This document shows positions 19,957 through 26,665 of a stretch of 64,000 nt of DNA, in pieces. The notes under the pieces are model-generated. The model was not told the DNA's origin. It made no database searches and saw only the letters and a program-made list of their open reading frames with translations. Each line of letters begins with the position of its first letter. The first letter of the stretch is position 1. The position numbers and the translations under genes were made by a program. The DNA lies in contig NZ_OY781460.1 of NCBI RefSeq assembly GCF_963676855.1, positions 744,001 to 808,000 of the forward strand. The letters run 5' to 3'. Origin of the DNA: an uncultured Anaeromusa sp. (GTDB lineage Bacteria; Bacillota; Negativicutes; Anaeromusales; Anaeromusaceae).

Positions 19957-20853
19957 ATGGATACAAGCTTCATTCACGGCGTCATTCCTCCCATCATTAC
20001 GCCGGTAGATGAGGAAGAACGCGTAGAAACCAAAGCTTTGCGTCGTGTGACAGAGCATATCATTAAAGGCGGCGTCCACGGCATTTTGGCCTTGGGCAGT
20101 AACGGCGAATTTTTTGCCCTTGACCACACGCAGCAGCAACGCGTTGTGAGTACGGTTATGGAACAGGCTGCCGGACGTGTGCCGGTCTACATGGGCATTG
20201 GCGCTATTACAACTCGGGAGTGTCTCAAGCTGGTTAAAATGGCCATGGCGGAAAAGGTTCAGGCTATCACCATTTTGCCGCCGATGTTCTTGACGCCCAA
20301 CGAAGAAGAGCTGTACCAGCATATCAAGGTGATCGCCGATGCCACTGATCTGCCGGTGCTGCTCTATAACAATCCGGATAAGGTAAAAAACAACATTTCC
20401 GTGCGCCTTTTGGAGCGGTTGGTGGATATTCCCAATATCGTAGGCATGAAAGACAGCAGCGGCGACATGACGCTGACTGCTGAATACATCCGTTGCACGC
20501 GGCATAAGGATTTCAAGATCATGGCTGGTCGGGACGTCTTAATTTACGGGACGTTAGCTTACGGCGGCGTGGGCTGCGTTGCTTCAACCGCTAATATTGT
20601 GCCAGAGTTAGTCGTAGAGATTTACGAAAAATTTGTTGCTGGTGATTTGGCGGGCTCCTTGGAGGCACAGTTCAAGCTGGCTCCCATGCGAATGGCCTTC
20701 AATTTGGGCAGTTTCCCTGTAGCTACCAAGGACGCCGCGAATTTGATCGGCCTGGATGTGGGCAAGTCCATCTTGCCCAATACGACCTGTTCGCCGGAAA
20801 ATATGGCGAAACTCAAAGGCATCTTGAAAGATATGGGAGCCTTGAAAGACTGA
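19957..20853 (+). CDS. DapA-family lyase, probable 5-keto-4-deoxyglucarate aldolase
   Basis: 298 residues, a TIM barrel of the dihydrodipicolinate synthase/N-acetylneuraminate lyase family. Schiff-base Lys in VGMKDSSGD, catalytic Tyr in LLYNNP, and carboxylate-binding loop GSNGEF. It lies between glucarate dehydratase and tartronate semialdehyde reductase, so the expected reaction is cleavage of 5-keto-4-deoxyglucarate to pyruvate and tartronate semialdehyde. In enterobacteria that step belongs to GarL, an unrelated HpcH-type aldolase. The alternative is KdgD (dehydration plus decarboxylation), but that needs a semialdehyde dehydrogenase, and none is encoded here. Family certain, reaction inferred. 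Confidence 0.8.
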   Translation: MDTSFIHGVIPPIITPVDEEERVETKALRRVTEHIIKGGVHGILALGSNGEFFALDHTQQQRVVSTVMEQAAGRVPVYMGIGAITTRECLKLVKMAMAEKVQAITILPPMFLTPNEEELYQHIKVIADATDLPVLLYNNPDKVKNNISVRLLERLVDIPNIVGMKDSSGDMTLTAEYIRCTRHKDFKIMAGRDVLIYGTLAYGGVGCVASTANIVPELVVEIYEKFVAGDLAGSLEAQFKLAPMRMAFNLGSFPVATKDAANLIGLDVGKSILPNTTCSPENMAKLKGILKDMGALKD

Positions 20854-20870
20854 AAAAAAGGTGCGAAGAC

Positions 20871-20903
20871 TGAACAAGAGTGACCGGAGTCGCGGGAGGG
20901 CAC
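20871..20903 (+). repeat. GAACAAGAG intergenic repeat, copy 1
   Basis: TGAACAAGAGTGACCGGAGT followed by CGCGGGAGGGCA, between the DapA-like gene and garR. Related copies are at 30237-30269, 30446-30474 (reverse) and 37141-37173. The rest of the 225-base gap 20854-21078 shows no gene. Confidence 0.55.
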
Positions 20904-21078
20904 GACTGAGGGATGCTTCTTCGTTCGTGGTTAAAAACAAGGAGCTGGTGCTTTCATGAACGCTCCGGCAAACAGAGAGATTTTTTCATCAGGCGAGAAA
21001 GAAAGCCTGCGGGTAAAAGATCCTGTTTGCCGAAGACGAGCAGGGAGTAACAACTCCGATAATATGGAGGAATTTACA

Positions 21079-21966
21079 ATGGCAAAAATCGGTTTTATCG
21101 GCTTGGGGATTATGGGCAAGCCTATGAGCAAGAATTTGATCAAAGCAGGGTACGAATTGGTGATTATGGACCGCAACCAAGCGGTAGTGGATGAGTTGAA
21201 GGCGCTGGGCGCGGAAGTGGCCGCCAATCCCAAGGAAGTGGCTCAAAAGACAGATATCATCGTGACTATGCTGCCTAACTCGCCGCAGGTGAAGGAAGTG
21301 GCCTTGGGCGAGAATGGTTTACTTGAAGCGGCTGCTGCGGGCAAAGTGTTGGTCGACATGAGCTCGATCGCACCGTTGGTCAGTAGGGAGATTGCCGCGG
21401 TCCTGGCAGCCAAAGGCATGGAAATGTTGGACGCTCCGGTAAGCGGCGGCGAACCTAAGGCTGTCGACGGCACTATCTCTGTGATGGTCGGTGGTAAGCA
21501 GGAGGTTTTTGACCGTTGTTACGACGTGATGAAGGCTATGGCGGGATCGGTGGTGCGTACCGGCGATATCGGTGCCGGTAACGTGACGAAACTGGCCAAT
21601 CAGATCATCGTGGCCATCAACATCGCTGCTGTTTCCGAGGCTTTGGTGCTGGCGGCCAAAGCCGGCGTAGAGCCGGACTTAGTATACCAGGCTATTCGTG
21701 GAGGTCTGGCAGGGAGCACCGTTTTGGATGCGAAAGCGCCCTTGATGATGGACCGCAAATTCGAGCCAGGCTTCCGTATCAATCTGCATATCAAAGATTT
21801 AGGCAACATCCTCGACACCTCTCATGAAGTGGGCGTACCCTTGCCCTTGACGGCGGCGGTTATGGAGATGATGCAGGCCATGAAGATTGACGGCAAAGAA
21901 GGCTGTGACCACGGCGCCTTGGTACAGTACTATGAAAAATTGGCGCAAGTAGAAGTTAAACGCTAA
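21079..21966 (+). CDS. garR: Tartronate semialdehyde reductase (2-hydroxy-3-oxopropionate reductase)
   Basis: 295 residues from the ATG at 21079 with GGAGG eight bases upstream; an in-frame reading from 20956 adds a non-conserved tail. Rossmann motif GFIGLGIMGKPMSKNL at the N-terminus, substrate-binding DAPVSGGEPKA near residue 120, and catalytic Lys in GNVTKLANQ near residue 170: all hallmarks of the beta-hydroxyacid dehydrogenases GarR/GlxR. It reduces tartronate semialdehyde to D-glycerate with NAD(P)H, completing the lower glucarate pathway in this operon. Confidence 0.92.
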   Translation: MAKIGFIGLGIMGKPMSKNLIKAGYELVIMDRNQAVVDELKALGAEVAANPKEVAQKTDIIVTMLPNSPQVKEVALGENGLLEAAAAGKVLVDMSSIAPLVSREIAAVLAAKGMEMLDAPVSGGEPKAVDGTISVMVGGKQEVFDRCYDVMKAMAGSVVRTGDIGAGNVTKLANQIIVAINIAAVSEALVLAAKAGVEPDLVYQAIRGGLAGSTVLDAKAPLMMDRKFEPGFRINLHIKDLGNILDTSHEVGVPLPLTAAVMEMMQAMKIDGKEGCDHGALVQYYEKLAQVEVKR

Positions 21967-21980
21967 GTTATTGCAGAAAG

Positions 21981-22027
21981 GCTGCTGCTTTTTGGTGGAA
22001 TATCCAAAAAAGCAGCAGCTTTTTTTT
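21981..22027 (+). terminator. Terminator of the glucarate operon
   Basis: Stem GCTGCTGCTTTTTGG / CCAAAAAAGCAGCAGC with a short loop, followed by eight T. Confidence 0.88.
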
Positions 22028-22143
22028 AGTTTCGCACAGGAGTTAGCAGTTAAAGAGAGAAAAGAAGCATAATGCAATAATGCTAAAGAAAGATGGATTT
22101 ATGCAGCCTGAATTTTTTAAAATCAATAAGAGGAGAGAAGTAA

Positions 22144-22818
22144 ATGAAAAAAGTGTGGCTTGTGTGTGTATTGACGATGTTTTTGGGAATGGCAACGGTC
22201 TGGGCGGCGGAAGACGCAGGTAAAGATTCGAGTTTGGGCGAAAAAACTACACCTGTTTTGCAAGGAAGTGATAAAGTATCACAGGAGCAAAACAGCAAGC
22301 TGCCGAAGGTGGCTTTTCTCTATGTAAATAATGCTAAAACGGATTATGATGCCGAAATTGATGCGAAAATCCTAGAGCATATGAAGAAAGTAGCTGCAGG
22401 GCGCTGGACTCTGGTGGCTGGCGATGCGTATAAGGACAAACTGGCGTCTATGGGTATCCAAAGCGTTACCATGGCGGAGCGGGCGGATATTTTGGCTGTG
22501 GCTAAAGATTCCGACGCCGATGCTTTGCTGGTGGTGGAAATAGAGCCGTTTACGGTTCGCGATGTGATGACCTTCTTTACGGTAGGTAAAAAAGTGACTA
22601 CGTCGATACCGGTAAAAGCGATCGACAGGCATACTGGGCTCTACTTGTATAATGGCAAGTTTGTTGAAATGGGGCAGGATAATACGATGATTGGAGCTCT
22701 TGGCAACAAGTCGGTCAGCATGAAAGCGTTGGACCAGTTCTTTAGCAAGTTTGACGTCGTGGTGCCGGAAAAATTCGCCAATGTGAAGAGGGTGGAGATG
22801 CCTGCAGAAAATAAATAG
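22144..22818 (+). CDS. Exported protein of unknown function, paralogue of 51221-51862
   Basis: 224 residues. Signal peptide at residues 1-21 (MKKVW, hydrophobic core, cleavage near VWAAE), then a low-complexity linker to about residue 52. The folded part begins with LPKVAFLYVNNAKTDYDAEIDAKILEHMKK and continues with GDAYKDKLASMGI, MAERADILAVAKDSDADALLVVEIEPF, a VTTSIPVKAIDRHTGLYLYNGKF strand block, and SMKALDQFFSKFD. Nearly the same order and many identical residues occur in the protein at 51221. The alternation of strands and helices recalls TolB-N/CsgG-like envelope proteins, a guess only. It has its own terminator and no obvious partner gene. Confidence 0.8.
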   Translation: MKKVWLVCVLTMFLGMATVWAAEDAGKDSSLGEKTTPVLQGSDKVSQEQNSKLPKVAFLYVNNAKTDYDAEIDAKILEHMKKVAAGRWTLVAGDAYKDKLASMGIQSVTMAERADILAVAKDSDADALLVVEIEPFTVRDVMTFFTVGKKVTTSIPVKAIDRHTGLYLYNGKFVEMGQDNTMIGALGNKSVSMKALDQFFSKFDVVVPEKFANVKRVEMPAENK

Positions 22819-22834
22819 ACAAGTTTAAATGGAA

Positions 22835-22867
22835 AAACCAGGCGTTTTGAAAGCGCCTGGTTTTTTT
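22835..22867. terminator. Bidirectional terminator between the exported protein and LysR
   Basis: Stem AAACCAGGCG / CGCCTGGTTT with a nine-base loop and a run of seven T; works for both convergent genes. Confidence 0.85.
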
Positions 22868-23762
22868 ATCGATGCTCAGAGGGAAATAACTTTTTAGCTA
22901 GTGAAACGAAATGTTGCAGTTCGGGGGAGGTGTTGGCTTTTAGCCAGGCGAGGGCGGTGTGCAGAACCGGCTCTGCATGAAATAGCGGGCGGAAGCGGAC
23001 GCCGCGAGCTTGACTGTGTCCCATGCCTTCGGGGACGAGAGCCACGCCCATGCCGGCAGCGACAAACGTAACGGTGGTTTGCAGTTCGTGTACTTCCTGA
23101 GTGATCGTAGGGCTGAAACCAGCTTGGTGACACTGTCTCAGAGTCAAGTCAAAGTAGCCTTTACCAACGGAGCGGGACGTCATAATGAAATTCTCTTGAG
23201 ACAGATCACTCAGCGCCAGGGGGCCTGGCTGAAAAGCCAGGTGATGACTAGCGGGAAGGGCAACCATGTACGGTTCTTGATTGACAATATGGCAGAATAC
23301 GTCGGGAGCGTCAATTGGCAGGCATAAAAGACCCAGATGAAGCTTGCCAGCTTCAATGTCCCGCAGTTGTTCGCTGGTTCCTAATTGCACTAAGGAAAGC
23401 TCCATCGAAGGATAAAGAGCTTGATAAGCTGGAATTAAGCGAGGCATGACGGAAAAGGTAGCAATGCCGGCAAATCCAATTGCTAAGCGCCCCAGTTCGC
23501 CGCGGTGCGCTTTTTGTGCTAGACGGCATGCGTCGTCCACTTCGCCGAGAATATGGCGTGCTTTTTCCTGAAACAAGACGCCCGCAGGAGTCAAAGAGAT
23601 TTTTCGATTTTGCCGGTAGAAAAGCATAACACCGAGCTCTTCTTCTAAATCGTGAATTTGTCGGCTTAAAGGCGGTTGGGCGATTTGCAGGCGCTGGGCG
23701 GCATGACTGAAATGAAGTTCTTCCGCGACAGCTAAAAAATAGCGTAAATGACGTAACTCCAT
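22866..23762 (-). CDS. LysR-family transcriptional regulator
   Basis: 298 residues from the ATG at 23762, which has GGAGG eight bases upstream. N-terminal winged helix: MELRHLRYFLAVAEELHFSHAAQRLQIAQPPLSRQIHDLEEELG. The effector domain follows, with SVMPRLIPAYQALYPSMEL. The PPLSRQI form places it among CatR/BenM/HcaR-like regulators. Divergent from the amidohydrolase-MHS operon, with a LysR box in between, so it most likely activates that operon when its substrate is present. Confidence 0.93.
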   Translation of the reverse strand: MELRHLRYFLAVAEELHFSHAAQRLQIAQPPLSRQIHDLEEELGVMLFYRQNRKISLTPAGVLFQEKARHILGEVDDACRLAQKAHRGELGRLAIGFAGIATFSVMPRLIPAYQALYPSMELSLVQLGTSEQLRDIEAGKLHLGLLCLPIDAPDVFCHIVNQEPYMVALPASHHLAFQPGPLALSDLSQENFIMTSRSVGKGYFDLTLRQCHQAGFSPTITQEVHELQTTVTFVAAGMGVALVPEGMGHSQARGVRFRPLFHAEPVLHTALAWLKANTSPELQHFVSLAKKLFPSEHR

Positions 23763-23784
23763 TAAAAATACCTCCGCATGCATG

Positions 23785-23799
23785 ATACTTTTAAAGTAT
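23785..23799. promoter_or_regulatory. LysR-box between the regulator and the amidohydrolase operon
   Basis: ATACTTTTAAAGTAT is a perfect palindrome around a central base and fits the T-N11-A / ATAC-N7-GTAT consensus of LysR binding sites. It lies 22 bases upstream of the regulator start, suiting both autorepression and divergent activation. Confidence 0.65.
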
Positions 23800-23903
23800 A
23801 AAAAAGCATTGATTTATATATTGGACAGCATAAAACTTTTTAATTATACTATCACTAAGGACAAAAGGTTGCAAGAAAAGAATAAGGTTTGCAGTTCGAA
23901 GAG

Positions 23904-23941
23904 GAACGTTCGGTCTTTCGAGATCGAAGGTTCTTTTTTTG
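23904..23941 (+). terminator. Terminator-like hairpin in the leader of the amidohydrolase gene
   Basis: GAACGTTCG and CGAAGGTTC pair (8 of 9) around a 12-base loop, followed by eight T. It stands only 41 bases before the amidohydrolase start, inside the expected leader. A weaker upstream hairpin, GTTC (23894-23897) with GAAC (23904-23907), would compete for the left arm, so this could be an attenuator. Confidence 0.55.
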
Positions 23942-23982
23942 TTTGTCCTAGTGACTTCAAATACAGAAAGATGGTGGAAGTA

Positions 23983-25161
23983 ATGAAGCATGAATATCTG
24001 CTACAGAATGTGCAGTTGGTGGACGTAGACGCGGGCGAGGTGAGGGGAAAAAGCATTTTGCATGTTCGCGACGGTGTGATTGCGGGAGTATATTCGTCTG
24101 GAGAAACCTTGCCGCAAGTAGAAAATACGCTAGAAGGGCAAGGGCGCTACGCCTTGCCTGGCTTGATTGATCTGCATGTGCACTTGGTATGGGATGGTAG
24201 TCCGTCGCCGCTGACGACCATGCGGGACGAAGGCGTATACCAAGCGCTGGGAAGAGGCATTGCCAATGCTCAAGCATCGCTGGCGCAGGGGGTGACGACG
24301 GTACGGGACGTGGGGTCAGTGGATAATGTGGCAGTGGACATCATGGCCTTGGTGGATCGTGGTGTACTGTTGGGACCAACCATTGTGGCGGCGGGAAGCA
24401 TTATTCAGCCTACCGGCGGCCATGTGCCGGAGTTGGGATATATCGCTGATTCGCCGGACGAATTGGTTAAGGCGGTGCGTACGATGAAAGCGCGCGGCGC
24501 GGCGGCGATCAAGGTAGCCTCTACTGGCGGTGCATATGGGCCGGAAGAGATCGGTCCTTCGCTGTATTCACAAAAAGATCTGGGAATTATTGTACGTGAA
24601 GCTCATCGCTTGGGAATGAAGGTAGCTTCGCATTCTCTGGGTAAAATAGGGATTGAAAATGCTGTCTGCGCTGGCGTGGATACTATTGAGCATGGTGCGG
24701 ATATCACCGATGAGGTATTGCAGCTTATGAAGCGTCAAGGAACTTTTTTGGTTCCAACGCTGGCAGTATATAAAAAGTTGGCTGAAAGCAGTGGCGAAAT
24801 TCCGGAAGAGTATGTCAAAAAGTCACGTACCGTGACGGCATGGCATCAAGATACCTTTCGGCGAGCGATGGCTATAGGCGTAGGTATTGCATTGGGTACT
24901 GACGCAGGTTCGCCAAATTTCGGACCACATCCGTCAGTGTTTTTGGAAATGCAGACAATGGAAGCCTACGGTATGAAAGCGCCGGATATTTTACGTTGTG
25001 CCACCTGTATTGCCGCAAAAGCCTTGGGCAGAGAGGCGGTAGTGGGGTCATTAGAGGCGGGGAAACGGGCGGATGTTTTATTAGTGAAGGAGAATCCGCT
25101 GCAAAACCTAGCTGCATTGTTTGCGGACAAGCAGGTTATTACCAAGGGAGTAGTACTTTAA
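23983..25161 (+). CDS. Metal-dependent amidohydrolase (COG1228, imidazolonepropionase/prolidase-like)
   Basis: 392 residues from the ATG at 23983 (GGTGGAAG upstream; also possible at 23971). The frame is open further upstream, but that part is not protein-like and contains the hairpin at 23904-23941. The two-metal site is complete: HVH in LIDLHVHLVW, bridging Lys in AAIKVAST, His in ASHSLG, His in TIEHGAD and Asp in GTDAGSP. Members hydrolyse cyclic amides, dipeptides or acylated amino acids in the cytoplasm. An MHS-family importer follows 39 bases downstream and presumably brings in the substrate. Confidence 0.88.
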   Translation: MKHEYLLQNVQLVDVDAGEVRGKSILHVRDGVIAGVYSSGETLPQVENTLEGQGRYALPGLIDLHVHLVWDGSPSPLTTMRDEGVYQALGRGIANAQASLAQGVTTVRDVGSVDNVAVDIMALVDRGVLLGPTIVAAGSIIQPTGGHVPELGYIADSPDELVKAVRTMKARGAAAIKVASTGGAYGPEEIGPSLYSQKDLGIIVREAHRLGMKVASHSLGKIGIENAVCAGVDTIEHGADITDEVLQLMKRQGTFLVPTLAVYKKLAESSGEIPEEYVKKSRTVTAWHQDTFRRAMAIGVGIALGTDAGSPNFGPHPSVFLEMQTMEAYGMKAPDILRCATCIAAKALGREAVVGSLEAGKRADVLLVKENPLQNLAALFADKQVITKGVVL

Positions 25162-25200
25162 GAGAAAAGGTATAATCTGGCGAGGGTAAGAGAGGAGACG

Positions 25201-26514
25201 ATGAGTATGAAGACCGCCTATGCAGAGCAAGAAGAAACGCGTTCCGGCGGAGCGATGGCGAAAGCCGTTCTAGCCGGATCGGTGGGCAATGCGTTAGAAT
25301 GGTTTGATTATGGTTTGTACGGGTATTTTGCTTCCATTATTTCTTCCCAATTTTTTTCGTCTAAGGATCCGGTGACAGCGTTGATGCTGTCGTTCATCGT
25401 TTTCGGTGTTGGATTTATTATGCGGCCAGTAGGCGGTTTGGTTTTTGGGCATTATGCGGACCGTGTAGGACGGCGTCAAGTGCTGACCTGGACAGTCATG
25501 TTGATGGGGCTGAGCACCTTTGCCGTAGGCTGTTTGCCTACGTATGCGCAGATTGGTGTTTGGGCGCCGATCTTGTTGGCGGCCTGCCGGTTGCTGCAGG
25601 GTATTTCTACAGGTGGTGAATGGGGCAGCTGCATGTCTTTCTTGGCGGAGTATTCAACGCCTAAAAATAGGGGCTTTATTGTGAGTTGGTCGCAATTCAG
25701 CATCGCCGTCGGCCTGCTGTTGGGTTCCGGTTCCGGAGCCTTGTTAAGCGCTATTCTGTCGCCGGAGGATATGAATGCCTGGGGCTGGCGCATACCGTTT
25801 TGGACGGGATTGCTTATTGCTTGTTTTGGTATGTTTATTCGCAAAAAGGTCGAGGAAACGCCAAGCTTTAGGGCGTGTGAGGAAACGCAGACCTTGGCGC
25901 AAACGCCGCTCATGGAAGTGCTGCGCAATTATAAGAAAGAGACCGTTTTGAGCTTTGGCATTGTCATTGGCTGGACGATTTCGTATTGGCTGGTTATGGC
26001 ATATATGCCGACATATATTTCTAAAGTGCTGAAATTTCCTCTGTCTGTAGGTTTGTCGTTAAATACACTTTTGATTGTAGTTTTCATGCTGGCTATTCCG
26101 TTCACGGGAATTTTGGCGGATAAGATTGGCCGCAAACCAGTGATTATTGCGGCGTCTCTGGGCTTTATTCTTCTAGGGTATCCGCTGTTCTCTGTACTGA
26201 GTACGACGCAGGATTCGATGGTCATGCTAGCTGTTTTAGTGGCGCTGGCGCTTTTAGAAGCCCTCATTTGCGGTGGCGCGACGGTGTACATGACAGAAAT
26301 TTTCCCCACTAATATCCGTTGTAGCGCTATTGCCATTGGCTACAATATTGCAGTGGCCTGCTTTGGTGGGACAGCCCCTTTTATTTCCACCTGGTTGATT
26401 GCGTCTACCGGAGATAATCTGGCACCCACCTATTACTTGATGGCAGGCGCGATTATTTCACTGCTGGTTATGGTGCTGCTGGGGCACGAAACGAAAGACA
26501 AAGAATTGGCCTAA
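25201..26514 (+). CDS. MHS-family MFS transporter (ProP/ShiA/KgtP type)
   Basis: 437 residues with twelve membrane helices. The metabolite:H+ symporter signatures are present: GNALEWFDYGLYGYFA in helix 1, MRPVGGLVFGHYADRVGRR after helix 2, LQGISTGGEWG in helix 4, and GILADKIGRKPVI between helices 8 and 9. These carriers import proline, betaine, shikimate, citrate or 2-oxoglutarate. Cotranscribed with the amidohydrolase; a hairpin terminator closes the unit. Confidence 0.92.
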   Translation: MSMKTAYAEQEETRSGGAMAKAVLAGSVGNALEWFDYGLYGYFASIISSQFFSSKDPVTALMLSFIVFGVGFIMRPVGGLVFGHYADRVGRRQVLTWTVMLMGLSTFAVGCLPTYAQIGVWAPILLAACRLLQGISTGGEWGSCMSFLAEYSTPKNRGFIVSWSQFSIAVGLLLGSGSGALLSAILSPEDMNAWGWRIPFWTGLLIACFGMFIRKKVEETPSFRACEETQTLAQTPLMEVLRNYKKETVLSFGIVIGWTISYWLVMAYMPTYISKVLKFPLSVGLSLNTLLIVVFMLAIPFTGILADKIGRKPVIIAASLGFILLGYPLFSVLSTTQDSMVMLAVLVALALLEALICGGATVYMTEIFPTNIRCSAIAIGYNIAVACFGGTAPFISTWLIASTGDNLAPTYYLMAGAIISLLVMVLLGHETKDKELA

Positions 26515-26527
26515 GGGATCTTTCGAG

Positions 26528-26557
26528 GAGTCCTTCTTGAAAAAGAAGGGCTCTTTT
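26528..26557 (+). terminator. Terminator of the LysR-controlled operon
   Basis: Stem GAGTCCTTCTT / AAGAAGGGCTC (10 of 11) with a GAAA loop, then TTTT. Confidence 0.8.
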
Positions 26558-26665
26558 CTTTGTGATGCCAATAGTGCCTTCTTGAAGTGTATTATTTTCA
26601 AGAGGCAGGATTTGGAAGGTGCAAAAAGAATACTTAACCCAATAGTATTCATTGGAGGGGTAGCT

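Noticed and set aside
19957..20853. KdgD-type dehydratase-decarboxylase as function of the DapA-like gene
   Set aside because: No semialdehyde dehydrogenase is present and garR follows directly, so aldol cleavage fits the operon better. Not excluded.
20956..21078. 41-residue N-terminal extension of GarR
   Set aside because: The conserved Rossmann start MAKIGFIGLG begins at 21079 with a good GGAGG; the extension is not conserved in the family.
23782..23982. Upstream extension of the amidohydrolase reading frame by about 65 residues
   Set aside because: The extra stretch is not protein-like, lacks a ribosome site, and covers the LysR box and a terminator-type hairpin.
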